NCBI GenBank assembly: GCA_032622095.1
Contig: CP136065.1
Coordinates: forward strand, 154,509,577 to 154,573,576
Source: Siphonodentalium dalli
Lineage: Eukaryota > Mollusca > Scaphopoda > Gadilida > Siphonodentaliidae
Direction: 5' to 3'
DNA: 64,000 bases
Under the pieces are notes generated by a model. The model saw only the letters and a program-made list of their open reading frames with translations. It ran no database searches and had not been told where the DNA came from. A program made the translations under genes and the position numbers. Numbering within the stretch: position 1 is the stretch's first letter; every line of letters starts with the position of its first letter. Positions 44,670 to 55,860 of the stretch are shown here, piece by piece.

Positions 44670-45568
44670 GTCTGTCAAGGGGTTTGAAAGTTTAGATGGA
44701 GCTATGCCGAAAACTACTTAATTGTTAAGCTAGTGCACCACACAAAGGAATCTATACTATCTGAAGACCAACTCAAGCATATTATATAATGATAAAAATG
44801 TCAAAAAGATGATTTTAATCATAGTTTTAGAGAAGGGAAATTTTGGGAAGAGTGTTCTCAGTAAGTATACAAATTAAGTGGAATTGAATAACTGCCATAA
44901 AAAGTACATGATCTGAATGAACTAGTAAAAGGATCAAATGGCAATTTAATTGAGTTCAATACTGCTTCAAGAATATCAACATTATGTTAGGTGGGTGCTA
45001 GAGATTAGTGAGAAGCTATTTACCATGAACTGTTACATCAAGGAACTAGCCAAATGTTGGTATGCAGGTCAGTCCACTCAAGCTGGGAACAATCAACAGT
45101 AAAATAGACCAGTGTTAGAGATAGCTGGTAAGCTGGGAATTTGGCTATGGACATATATGACCAAAAAGTGAGGCTAAAACTCATCTCAGCCAAAAGGTTT
45201 ATATCAATTCTTGTAAAATGGATGTTCGCAATTTTCTAGTACACACCTAACATAATGTTGATATTCTTGAAGCAGTATTGAACTCAATTAAATTGACATT
45301 TTAGTCTTTTACTAGTTCTTTCAGATCATGTACTTTTTATGGCAGTTATTCATTTCCACTCAATTTGTATACTTGCTCAGAACGCTCGTCCCAAAATTTC
45401 CCTTCTAAAACAATGATTAAAGTCATCTTTTTGACATTTTTGTTGTTATAAAATATTAATGATGCGGTCATCAGATAGAATAGATTCCTGCATGTGGTGT
45501 ACTAGCTTAACAATTAAGTAGTTTTCCACGTGGGTTCATCTAAACTTTCCACCTCCTGACATAGCTCA
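44670..45568. mobile_element. large palindrome with ~325-bp arms (family R)
   Basis: The left arm (44670-44996) and right arm (45241-45568) are imperfect reverse complements over their whole length. Shared blocks include GCTTCAAGAATATCAACATT, AAAAGTACATGATCTGAA and TACTTAATTGTTAAGCTAGT. The spacer is about 245 bp. Non-coding. Confidence 0.85.
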
Positions 45569-45612
45569 GGAATGGAAACCCCTTAAATTAGTATAGGCCT
45601 GGAGATGGTTTT

Positions 45613-46090
45613 TTAACCTCTTCGCTGCTATGACGTCCTTAACTAGTATGGACGTAAAAGTGCAGGTCGTGTGCTACAGGAATATGCCCTAAATAATCGA
45701 CTCCCTAATCACAGAAGAATTATGGGTAATTTTTTAGGATTTAGTCAGAAATATGGCTTGTTGCCATTCATCGGGAAGCTCTCACTGAGAGGAGTCGATT
45801 ATTTAGGGCATTACTGTATATGCTCCATTGTACCTACAAACATACTTCAGCACACTAGCACTAGGCCATTGTTCATAGCTGGAACTCAGAGATTGGTACA
45901 TCGGAATAACTGTGTCTGAAGTTTCAAACAGTGTATGATGTTCCACAATTGTGAATGATAAAAGCCTTTCAACTGAGTCAGTTTTATGATTTTTGTGATA
46001 TTCCCGTTGTATTTTTCCACTGGAAAATGGCAATAATTCAAGAGCCCAGCACATGACGTAATAACATAATTTATCAGCGAAGAGGTTCAA
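45613..46090. mobile_element. TTAA element (family K) with nested family B copy
   Basis: TTAACCTCTTCGCTGCTATG at the left, ATTTATCAGCGAAGAGGTTC at the right. The right TTAA has become TTCAA. The ends resemble family J (TTAACTCTTTCGCTGCC). Contains B8. Confidence 0.7.
45677..45816. mobile_element. family B deletion derivative (B8) inside family K
   Basis: Left arm complete, then directly the right tip GGAGTCGATTATTTAGGGCA and TTACTG; TA on both sides (45675-45676, 45817-45818). Confidence 0.85.
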
Positions 46091-46527
46091 GATGCATAAT
46101 CCAATTAAACACCCCTCAATTACTATTTATTTGGATTCGGGGGTAAAAAATATTTGATTCGAGTCATGAACCCATCTATCATTGCTCAGAGTTATTAGAT
46201 ATAAATTTTTAAAATCTATTATTTTTCACCATCGAGACTTATTAGTGGCCCAGTAAAAAGTCGACGAGCTGACGGTCTCGGACCAAATTGCGGATGGATA
46301 ACTCTAAAATCAGGAGGCTTTATGTTGATAATAAGGCCAAATTTTGTTGAACAACATGTTGATAAATAACAAGTTTCAGGCAATTTTATACTATAGTTGA
46401 CAATGGTTAGCATTATTTTTGGGCAATTAATCAATTCTAATAACTGAAGCGTCATTTCTAAAAATGTTGTTGTTGTTGGAATCTGATTATATGGGGACCA
46501 TTGAATCCGATTGAGTACCTTTAAAAT
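46091..46527. repeat. dispersed repeat G (copy 1)
   Basis: It aligns along about 430 bp to the reverse complement of 59931-60352, sharing AATATTTGATTCGAGTC, GAACAACATGTTGATAAATG-like wording and CATAGTTGACAATGG. Roughly 70% identical by eye. Coding not evident. Confidence 0.75.
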
Positions 46528-46904
46528 TTTATAATTTTCCAGAATTCCAGACTAGAGTATGAACTCTGATGTACTATTCAGGATTTGTACCCTTTGTGGC
46601 CTTGGGACAAGCAACATTTTGTTACTGGGCACTTAAACAATTTGAGTGCCAGTATAGGTCTAGCCACTTCATGGTCAGGATATATCTTATTAATACTGAA
46701 CTAGCTAGAGTACTTCCAAGTATTGCATAATTCATGTGGCAGCTTTTCTTTTAACAGAGCTGACACCAAACACATTTGCTGAAAGCAGGATAGACATTTG
46801 TGCACATGATCCCTGGGGAGGCAGGGATGTGGCAACTGAGGGGCTTAATTGGTGACAGGGGAGGGGGTTAAGGGGGTTAAAGGGAAAGGTCAAGTGACCA
46901 TAGT

Positions 46905-47042
46905 CAGTCTCATAACTGGGCTCTTTAGGGAATACTGATTCTAGAGTACTTTTCGATGAGGAATTCAGTGGTGCCAACCGATTTTTGATAAAAGGGACCC
47001 AAATCCATTTTTAAGGGCCTGAACCCCAATTTTGATATATTT
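46905..47042. repeat. dispersed repeat F (copy 1)
   Basis: ACTGGGCTCTTTAGGGAATA, GATTCTAGAGTACTTTTCGA and TGAGGAATTCAGTGGTGCCA match 62195-62340 closely. That copy has an extra ~20-bp segment. Confidence 0.85.
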
Positions 47043-47269
47043 GTCCGAGAACATATTGACTTAATTTGAACATTCATGTATATTGTAGGTCGATGATTTT
47101 AATTACATGTTTCCGCAATAAGGCTTGGTATAAGATGTTCTTGAAAATAAGTGATCTTGTCCCATGTTACTACAGATTGTTCCATGGGTGGCAGAAACAC
47201 TCAAAAGTAAGGGGGGGGGCCTCAACCTTCAAAAGGACATGCCCAGTGTAAATTATGAACTTAAGACAA

Positions 47270-47390
47270 GGGCAAGGAGTGGTTGGAGCCCTTGCATGCC
47301 CCCCTTCCCCTGCTCCACCACTCCTGGGTTGTTCCCCCAGACAGGAGACTCCACCACTCCTGGGTTGTTCCCCCCAGACAGGAGACAATC
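47270..47390. repeat. ~43-bp tandem duplication
   Basis: CTCCACCACTCCTGGGTTGT, then TCCCCCAGACAGGAGA, occurs at 47310 and 47350. Confidence 0.85.
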
Positions 47391-47937
47391 ACAAAAAGTG
47401 TCCCCCTTAAAAATAGATACTATATGGGCAGTTTGTTCAATGATAGTCATTGATAGTGAGAACACAGGTCTGAACAAATATGAGTGTGTAATTGCTAAAA
47501 GGAAGAAGCAGCTGCTAATCTGATAAAATACTTGTTGGTTTATCCTGGTTATTGAGTGTTGTGTTTTGAGTGTGGATTCATAGTGTAGATAGATGAATAA
47601 AGCCAGCTCTCACACAAACAGTGCAAAGAATAGCCTCTGGCACATAGCCAACTCAACAGGTTAAACACTATGTGGTGATTTTAATACACACATCTGCGTG
47701 GGCACTGATATTCTGGGTTGTGGTAAATACCACAAGAAAGCCAAAATGATCGTTAAGAGGTTATACAAAACAGTATAGGATACCTACAAGTAGTTGGGAC
47801 TTGGGGTGGCTAATTGGCCATGTCATTGACGATAATTAAAGGCATATTATGCATTCATTTCAGTAAATCAAACTGATAAGTGCATGAGTACTCAGGAATG
47901 CCACTACCTAAAAGAATGTAGCATTGAAATAATAATA
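47391..47937. other. unassigned non-coding stretch
   Basis: Nothing recognised. Confidence 0.5.
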
Positions 47938-48149
47938 CAGAAAAGTCTATGACACCTTTAACCACAGCAGAATTATGAGAACAAATTTCAGGATTTAGTC
48001 GGAAATATGGCTTGTTGTCATTCATAGGAAAGCTCTCACCGAGAGCTTTCCGATGAATGGCAGCAAGCCATATTTCCGACTAAATCCTGAAAAATTTACC
48101 ATAATTCTGCTGTGGTTTAGGGGTCGATTATATATATAGGACATTACTG
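47938..48149. mobile_element. family B palindrome (B9)
   Basis: Arms from AACCACAGCAGAATTATG inward are well kept around the CTCTCACCGAGAG centre. The outer left tip is diverged, and the right outer tip carries a (TA)n expansion. Confidence 0.8.
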
Positions 48150-48563
48150 AAATGTATCGCTGATAAACAAATGGCAATGACTGCACCAATGGGAGTCACT
48201 GCGTATAATTCACATATAAAAATAATGTGCCAATTTGGACATAAGATTTATTAAATTAGTTAACTAATTCTATATTCCAATTTGATCACTCCAAGTGTTT
48301 AACATCACTTTAACAGGTGAAATTTGTTTTCAACCAAGCGATGCTGGGTGGCCAGGTAGAATAGCCCATATTTTAAGGCCCAGAACATACAGATGATATG
48401 GTTAGTTTCAGAGTTTGGGACCAGGAACACGTCTATAGAGTGGCATTGAGATTTCACTAATAAACTGACAAAAGAGTAACAATAACAATGGGAGACAACT
48501 TTTTTCAATGGCCATATTCTTGCACTTAGCATTTTTATCTTTACTTTGCGACGGAAATGTACT

Positions 48564-48832
48564 GTACCCTTTCATGACGGGAGCTGCGCTGGTGCAGCAT
48601 TATATATCCTGTGCAAGTACATTCTCTTATATATGCGAGTCTCCCATAGGGTTTTTGATAGCCTCATATATATAAGAGAATGCACTGTCTTACAAGGTCA
48701 ATGTAAATATTGTTAGGCCAATGTATTCTCTTATATATGAGAGGCTCCCTATGGGAGACTCGCATATATAAGAGAATGCATTGGCACAGGGATTTCGCAA
48801 ATTTCAGGAAACTCCAGTCATGAAAGGGTTAA
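48564..48832. mobile_element. family C TTAA element (C3)
   Basis: CCCTTTCATGACGGGAGCTG at the left, CAGTCATGAAAGGGTTAA at the right. Two TTCTCTTATATATGCGAG hairpins lie inside (48617-48690, 48718-48785). The left TTAA is mutated to TGTA. Confidence 0.85.
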
Positions 48833-49629
48833 CTGTACTTATGTTATTACGCCCGTTAAATAAAACCTGAAATTCGCACAATAGACTGCATGGTTATCTC
48901 ACCTGCACAATAGTCGGTAATGGAACTGAAAATAGGATACACCAAAACTTTTGAAATGCATGGTGACAAAATAAGTTTAATTACATCACAGTATGTATGG
49001 ATAGAGACTTCATATGCCGAATGACACACATCCTATACAAATATTAATTGTAAGCAAGAAATGTCCCTTTAAACCGGCATTTTAAAAATGCAAACAGTTC
49101 TATTTTTAATAGAGCAATATGACCTCCAGCTGACTCAAATCAGTTTGTCTAAATACCAGACTTGTTTACTAATAGCTAATTTAGATGGTGAGATATTTTT
49201 TTTTATTGCGGATGCATATTTTTAAATGCATAATCTCTTATAGATACAAATAACCCCATTCGCCATGCTCTACCAGGTCCACCTTGTACTGCACACATTT
49301 ACAAGTGTATGTTAAATTGCCCTACTGCGGCAGTTAATACAGCAGAGATAATTTACAATTCATGCAGCATATGGCTTCAATGCAGGTACAGGTAGCTAAT
49401 TCAAACCTACACAGTAGCACACATAGGACAGGGTCAATAGAAATGTTCTTATCAGAGCCAGATACACATACAATCACACTTGTCACATGTCCAATTTGTA
49501 TTATAGTGAAGCTAAATGTTGAGGTGATCAATAAAACAGGTTGGCAGGTATTAACCACTCAGACAATTAAAGCTGCATAGCATGTTTCATAGCATTCTTT
49601 GAAAAAAAATTGTGAAATTATATAAGAAA
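48833..49629. other. unassigned non-coding stretch
   Basis: Short frames at 49334-49580 on both strands are unrecognised. Confidence 0.45.
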
Positions 49630-49770
49630 TGAACGGCGGTTTCAATGTGGTCATGGGATTTTGACAGCGAGAAAAAATCGGCAAACTGCATGAACCCCGA
49701 AGGGGTTCATGCGGAGTTTGCTGATTTTTAATCGTGGTCAAAACCCATGACCACGTTGAATCCGCCATTT
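49630..49770. mobile_element. compact foldback element
   Basis: ATGAACGGCGGTTTCAATGT facing ACGTTGAATCCGCCATTT. GTGGTCATGGGATTTTGAC faces GGTCAAAACCCATGACCAC. The centre GCATGAACCCCGAAGGGG/TTCATGC is near perfect. About 140 bp, foldable along nearly all its length. Confidence 0.85.
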
Positions 49771-50293
49771 ATTATTTATATTTATATACTTAAATTCATT
49801 ATCAACTAGGATTGTCTGTCTTTCCCACTATTTATTCATCTTTTTAAATGAACGCATGGAGTTCAGTTAAGAAAGTTTGAATCCTGGTTTTTTGGAAAAC
49901 CAAACATTTTGAGTTCTAATCCGTTCAGGGAGAATGGAAAAAAAACACAATTTCACAGTTAAGTATACACATATGACAAACTGTCTTGTTTAGCTAGTAA
50001 CTTATGTAGACATGTTGATTTCAAGAATGATATTTGAAACTAGCAATTAAGATTCGGCTGTGGATAATAAATCGACAACACGCCGTTCTACCATTGTGAG
50101 GTTCTGGGGGATATTTGTAGCGGTAAGGAAAATGATAAAACGCTATTGAGTAGCGGGTTTTTTGAACATCAACGCTCAGTAACACCGGGCAACAACTGAT
50201 TATAGACCAAAATAATTTCTTGCCAAATCTGGATGTACTATATAGATACTCAAGCAGTCGGCAATGTCCGACAATCTCTGGTCATTTCCGGGA

Positions 50294-50365
50294 CCAATGT
50301 GTTCATAAACCTATGAACGACATTGGAAGTGACGTCACGTTCATAGGTTTATGAACGCATTGGAT
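50294..50365. repeat. inverted repeat around TGACGTCA
   Basis: CCAATGTGTTCATAAACCTA (then TGAAC) faces GTTCATAGGTTTATGAAC, then GCATTGG. The 20-bp loop holds GTGACGTCAC, a cAMP-response-element-like palindrome. Confidence 0.85.
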
Positions 50366-50430
50366 AAGGGGGCGTGTCTACTGTAACGCTATGGGGAAAT
50401 CGGAAGAGATATTAGGTGTATGTAAATATA

Positions 50431-50553
50431 CAGTAATGTCCTAAATAATCGACCCCTAAACCACAGCAGAATTATGGGAAATTTTTCAGGATTTAGTCGG
50501 AAATATGGCTTGTTGCCATTCATCGGAAAGGGTCTATACTTCGGGCTTTACTG
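50431..50553. mobile_element. family B deletion derivative (B10)
   Basis: Left arm from CAGTAATGTCCTAAATAATC to CATCGGAAAG, then a diverged right tip GGGCTTTACTG; TA on both sides. Confidence 0.75.
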
Positions 50554-50624
50554 TAGGATCAGGGATTATGAAATTGTTTGGACCACATGGCCAACTAAAA
50601 AGTTAAAATCTTATATGTTGGATC

Positions 50625-50775
50625 CAAGCCTTGAAATAGCATGCCTGTCATTTGCAGAATGAGGTCCTCAGAGGGTGAATTTAGTGATGCTACCCCGCAT
50701 AGTGGGCTAGCATCACCAAATTCACCCTCTGGGGACCTCATTCTGCAAATGACAGGCACGCTATTTCAAGGCTTG
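50625..50775. mobile_element. family A element, short perfect palindrome (A6)
   Basis: CAAGCCTTGAAATAGCATGC to GCACGCTATTTCAAGGCTTG, 151 bp, almost entirely self-complementary. GTTGGATC is duplicated exactly at 50617-50624 and 50776-50783. Confidence 0.95.
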
Positions 50776-50783
50776 GTTGGATC

Positions 50784-51239
50784 ATCATGAAGTCCCTTTG
50801 GGCTGGACTATCTATCACATGGCTACTGTTTTCCCCAAAATTTTGAGGACAATAAATGGTTTATATTGGTTGACGGGATCATTGTCACCACATTTTTGTG
50901 TGTTTGATACCAAGCTTTTGGAATCGGTCTTTTGTGTATCGTCAAGCTTCTTGACATTTGTGGGTTTATGTTATAGAAAATATCACCTTTCTTAGAGTTA
51001 TATCATATAACCAACAAAAAGCAAATACTAGGCAGGAAGAACAGTTAGATGACTATACCCATGCGCATGTGATCGGATGCAAGATTTTGGTATCAAATGT
51101 GTGCTGAAAACACAGCAAAGGTCAAGATGGGTACCCAAAATCACATTTTCGTATTAAAAGCTGGGTACCCAATAAACCAAAATGTGGTGACATTGACACC
51201 ATCAGCTTTACGCTTAATCCTTTAATCCTGGCATTCAAT
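50784..51239. other. unassigned non-coding stretch
   Basis: No recognised feature; the 72-codon frame at 50777-50995 has no domain. Confidence 0.45.
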
Positions 51240-51655
51240 TTCATAGAATGGTCATTAAAATTCCAGGATAATTTTTCATTAATATATCAATAATATGCAA
51301 GAAGTTGCACCTCGGGTGCTGGGATACCCTCCAGGTGCCAATTGAAACATGGGCAGGACGGAAACCAAAGATAAAAAATATATGAGCGGATGGACACAAA
51401 TTCAACATTTTCAGATGAACTGTTTCAGGGATTACTGTTGAACAGAAAATGAAAACAACATAACTGAACCCTTTTTTGAAAGCCCTCCTGGTGCCAAACC
51501 TGCATACCAAATTTCATCGAGATCCAATAACCCATGGTTGAGATATATGAATTGGCAGACGGACAGACTGATGCACGCATGAACAGACAGACACATGGAT
51601 AGATGGATGAACAAACGGATGCATGTAATCCAATATACCCCCCCCCCCCCATTTT
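51240..51655. repeat. repeat with ACCAAATTTCATCGAGATCC and GACGGACAGAC tail
   Basis: ATACCAAATTTCATCGAGAT at 51508 is followed by GGCAGACGGACAGACTGATG, GACAGACAC and a 13-C run (51638-51650). The same phrase set marks the elements at 56255 and 61428. It looks like the tail of a retroelement-type repeat. Confidence 0.55.
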
Positions 51656-52099
51656 GTATGGGGGCATAATTAGAAGCAGAATGTGCCCCCACCCCAAGAT
51701 TCAGAATTCTGCATGCCTTCACCACAGGCGTACATGGTGAAATCAATAAAACTCATGTCAAGACTATGAGAATCAAGTTAGTCCGAGTGTCCCATTTCCA
51801 TGTTTTATACTGCAATATGATTGATCATGTAGTATGCGACAACATGGAGTTTAGAAATCATTGTATTCTGATCCCTATTAGAATTTTAAATTCACACATG
51901 ATATACGTGCTAATTTTAATATCATATAAATTAATCATGGCAAGAATATTATCAACAAGGTGATCAACAATCATGATAAAATATCCTTCAGAGATGACAA
52001 GAAGTGATTGTTGAAACATTAAATATTGAGTGTCTAATTGAGATCTTTGCTGATAAAATTATATGCAGGCTATGGTGGGCAGTATTGCATTAGTATATA
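51656..52099. other. unassigned spacer
   Basis: No recognised feature. Confidence 0.5.
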
Positions 52100-52355
52100 C
52101 AGTAATGCTCTAAATAATCGACTCCTTAACCATAGCAGAATTATGGGTCATATTTCAGGATTTAGTCGGAAATATGGCTTGTTGCCATTCATCGGAAAGC
52201 TCTGTGAGAGCTTTCCAATGAATGGTAACAAGCCATATTTCCGACTAAATCCTGAAAAGGATATAGTAGGAAATATGGCTTGTTTCCGACTAAATCCTGA
52301 AAAGTGACCCATAATTCTGCTGTGGTTAAGGAGTCAATTATTTAGGGCATTACTG
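52100..52355. mobile_element. family B palindrome with internal duplication (B11)
   Basis: CAGTAATGCTCTAAATAATC to CAATTATTTAGGGCATTACTG-type tip, TA flanks. A segment around GACTAAATCCTGAAAAG is duplicated near 52240-52310. Confidence 0.85.
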
Positions 52356-52536
52356 TATGCGTATCAGTGAAAGCATACCGGGTGGTTGTCAGTCTTACAT
52401 TTGTGCAAATACTGCAAGCGCAATGTGAGGCAATTTAAGGTGGCAATCGCAGGTCCATTTTTTTCCTCTCCTTGTGAGGACAATTTATTTATAAAATGAT
52501 GTATGACTTCATTCAGCAGAGCATAGATACGAAATA

Positions 52537-52611
52537 CAGTAATGCCTTAAATAATCGACTTCTTAACCACAGCAGAATTATGGGTAATTTTTCAGGATTT
52601 AGTTGGAAAAA
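52537..52611. mobile_element. family B left arm (B12), cut off
   Basis: CAGTAATGCCTTAAATAATC to GGATTTAGTTGGAAAAATG, then abruptly family C sequence. Confidence 0.8.
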
Positions 52612-52693
52612 TGTATAAGAGAATGCACTGGCTTTATATACAAGGTCAAGGTTTTCGCAAAATTTCAGGAAGCTCCAGTCAAGGAGGGGTTAA
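52612..52693. mobile_element. family C right part (C4) fused to B12
   Basis: TATAAGAGAATGCACTGGCT, then AAATTTCAGGAAGCTCCAGT and GGGGTTAA. Only the right half of C is present. Confidence 0.75.
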
Positions 52694-53735
52694 TTTAATG
52701 ATAATGGTTATAAGGGAGAATTCTAATAGACATTCACTGTGAGGGGCACAACAAAACCTCATTATTCAAACAATGTTCTATGCTCAGGAATGAAATTTCC
52801 TATTTTTATGGTTTAGACCCACAATTTGGCCTCAAATTTCCAGTTTTGTTTAGTGTTTTTTTTTTTTGGCAATTGATGTGATATTGGAAGAGGGCACACC
52901 CTACATTTCCTGTTGCTATACATCACTGCCATGAGATACTGTGACTGACATAACTCAACACCGCATTCAATGGCAGTGCATGGTTTGAAGAGAATTCTAA
53001 TAGGGCAGCAATACACAATTTTCCAGCAATTTTTAACAACCTGGGAGGGGGTAATGCACTTCAAATCTATGCTGAGCCATTATCTTTGGAATAGGTCCCA
53101 TCAAGTATGTTTTATTTTCAACAGAAATTGTAGGCATAATCAAATGTCTGTACTTTTGCTTCTTCGTTCAATTTGTCACTCAGTTATAAATACCTAACGC
53201 TTAATTTTACCCAAATTGACCATTTTCGACTGAAAAACAGAATGAATGTCAGTAACTAGGCTTCTTCTTCCTGATTGAGCTATGTTAGAGCTGAGAAATA
53301 TTTTAAATAGAAAAAAAGTTATCTTTGCAATTAAAAAATATGTCTTGCAAGCGCAGATGACAATTCAGGGGAGAGAAATAGGGCTATTTTCCTGTAACCA
53401 AAAACACTGAGTTGGCCTTCACTGAAACGAAAATCATGATTTGTATCCAATTTTTCACTTTTTTTGTGAACTTTCCCAGTTTTGTAAAATAATTAAACGT
53501 TCAAACCAGTTATGTCAAATTTAACACAAGCTACACTGGCTGTTATGTTATTTTTCTATTTTTCAGACCCCCCCCCCCCCCCCCCCCCCCCCTACAACAC
53601 AATAAATTGTGAACTGCTTACCTAGACATCCATCACTGAATGGTTTTAAAGGGCAGAAGAATCAAAGATAGATCACTGTCTACGAATGAGCAACCAATCA
53701 TCCATCATTGCCTGGTGAAAACAAGAAAAAATGTA
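52694..53735. other. unassigned stretch with poly-C
   Basis: A 25-C run at 53568-53592. No gene recognised. Confidence 0.5.
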
Positions 53736-54159
53736 CAGTAAATGCCCTAAATAATCGACTCCTTAACCCTTTCAGTGCCAAGTCCGATTTTTGTATCAAC
53801 CCATATTTCCTAGATCATTTTTCAAATTTATTGATTATAATAATGTGATACATTGATGGAAAGAGCTCTTAGAGCTCTTTCCATCAATGTATCACATTAT
53901 TATAATCAATAAATTTGAAAAATGATCAAAGCTCTTTCCATCAATGTATCACATTATTATAATCAATAAATTTGAAAAATGATCAAGGAAATATGGGTTG
54001 ATACAAAAATCTGACTTGGCACTGAAAGGGTTAACCACAGCAGAATTATGGGTAATTTTTCAGGATAAAGTAGGAAATATGGCTTGTTTCCGACTAAATC
54101 CTGAAAAGTGACCCATAATTCTGATGTGGTTAAGGAGTCGATTATTTGGGGCATTACTG
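53736..54159. mobile_element. family B element (B13) carrying a nested TTAA element
   Basis: Outer tips CAGTAAATGCCCTAAATAA and TTTGGGGCATTACTG with TA flanks. Its conserved CTCCTTAACCACAGCAG is split at TTAA by H1. Confidence 0.9.
53763..54034. mobile_element. family H TTAA element (H1) nested in B13
   Basis: TTAACCCTTTCAGTGCCAAG and CTTGGCACTGAAAGGGTTAA are inverted ends. The arms continue inward as GATTATAATAATGTGATACA, meeting at AGAGCTCTTAGAGCTCT, with one arm segment duplicated. TTAA is duplicated exactly at the B target. Confidence 0.95.
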
Positions 54160-54370
54160 TACCTATCATCCATCATTGCCTGGAGAAAACAAGAAAAATG
54201 TATTTTAAGTAAATTTAATTGTGCTGGTTTTCATTATATAATAGCCCTGACAAATGTGATTGAATTGGAGGGATAATAACAGCAAAATATCATTAGTGGC
54301 TCTATATGCAGCCTGGGGGAACTAGTTATCCAGGGTGTCTCTGTCAGGAAGCTTATTTACCACACATCCA

Positions 54371-54699
54371 TTAACCCTTTGAGTGCCAGGTCGATTTTTG
54401 TATCAACCCATATACCCTGTGCCAATGCATTCTCTTATATATGCGAGTCGACCATAGGTTCCTCTAATTGTGCGAGAACCCTGTGTCAATGCATTCTCTT
54501 ATATATGCTAGTCTCCCATATGGAGCCTCGCATATATAAAAGAATACATTGGCCTAACAATATTTACCTTGACCATGTAAGCCAGTGCATTCTCTTATAA
54601 ATGCGAGACTCCCTATGGGAGACTAGCATATATAAGAGAATGCACTGGCACATGATCTTTAATGCTGCACCAGTGCAACTCCCATCATGAAAGGGTTAA
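54371..54699. mobile_element. chimeric TTAA element: family H left end, family C body (C5)
   Basis: The left 42 bases (TTAACCCTTTGAGTGCCAGG, then TTTTTGTATCAACCCATA) are family H. From 54413 on, the body and right end (CTCCCATCATGAAAGGGTTAA-type) are family C in reverse orientation. Confidence 0.8.
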
Positions 54700-54755
54700 A
54701 TTTGAAACTCAGATTAATCCATGACACCGCAAGGATTGTTGCACACATGTTACAT

Positions 54756-54940
54756 TTAACCCAAATTTCAGTGCCAAGTCATATTTCCTTGATCATTTTT
54801 CAAATTTACTGTTTATAATAATGTGATACATTGAGAGCTCTTTCCATCAATGTATCATATTATTATAATCAATAAATTTGAAAAATGATCAAGGAAATAT
54901 GGGTTGATACAAAAATCGGACTTGGCACTGAAAGGGTTAA
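54756..54940. mobile_element. family H TTAA element (H2)
   Basis: TTAACCCAAATTTCAGTGCC to CTTGGCACTGAAAGGGTTAA. Both arms are present and meet at TTGAGAGCTCTTTCCATCAA. Confidence 0.85.
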
Positions 54941-54989
54941 GATGAAAGTGTCAAGCTGAACTTGGAGAGAGGATATTGTCAAATGTTAC

Positions 54990-55176
54990 ATTAATGGAGC
55001 GATAGGGAATGCCAAAAGTTGGTATGTCTATGTAATACTAAACACCCAAAGGATTTAGTCATACAAAGAGTAAAATCAAAGATGGCCACTGGCAGCCATG
55101 TTTTTTGGCAGAAATCGGAAAAAATGGTAAGGATCTAGAGGTCACTCCAAAGATCCATATGAAGTTTGGTGAAGAT
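54990..55176. repeat. 'aagatggc' monomer (family E)
   Basis: AAAGAGTAAAATCAAAGATG, GCCATGTTTTTTGGCAG and GATCCATATGAAGTTTGGTG. It is interrupted by the B14 arm. Confidence 0.75.
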
Positions 55177-55318
55177 CTCAGTGAGAGCTTTCGGATGAAT
55201 GGCAACAAGCCATATTTCCTCTGAGAGATTTCGGATGAATGGCAACAAGCCATATTTCTGACTAAATCCGGAAAAATTACCCATGATTCTGCTGTGGTTA
55301 AGGAGTTGATTATTTAGG
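55177..55318. mobile_element. family B right arm (B14)
   Basis: GTGAGAGCTTTCGGATGAAT with a short internal duplication, on to CTGCTGTGGTTAAGGAGTTG and ATTATTTAGGA. The right tip is lost. Confidence 0.8.
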
Positions 55319-55489
55319 ATAATGTAGTGTAAAAACATGGGCTATGTAAATATTTAAAGATAAATTTATCTCTACTCTGCTAAATACACTCTACATTATC
55401 TATAAACTAGTCAAAACCAAAAAAGATCGCAAAACATTTTCAGGAGGTTTGTGTCCTTCGATCTAATGTAGAACCTGTCAATATCATTC

Positions 55490-55860
55490 AAATACAAAGG
55501 TAGACCCGATGATCCATATGATTTTTGGTGATGATTGGATCAGAGGGATTTAGTCATTCAAAGAGTAAAAATGTTTTTCATCGAATATCATTCAAATTCA
55601 ACAGCTCCCATCTAGAGGTGATCCCAAACATAACTGTAAATTTTCACCAATAATTGTAGGCTGCATGCAGGGTGTGCTGATAGATGGATTCAAATGTGAA
55701 ATCCAAGATGGCTGCTGGCGGCCATGTTTTTCAGCAAAAATTGGAAAAAAATGGTAAGCTCTCATCTAAAGGTCACCCCGAGGATCCATATGTAGTTTGG
55801 TGACAATCAGATAAGGGATGTGGCCTGTATGGTGTGCCAAGGGAAATTATTAATGGACGC
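55490..55860. repeat. 'aagatggc' monomers (family E)
   Basis: About two units with GATCCATATGATTTTTGGTG, CAAGATGGCTGCTGGCGGCC and GGATGTGGCCTGTATGGTGT. The array ends ATGGACGCATGCACACAC. Confidence 0.75.

Noticed and set aside
46732-46977. 81-codon minus-strand frame rich in P and S
   Set aside because: It overlaps dispersed repeat F, which also occurs at 62195-62340 without a conserved frame.
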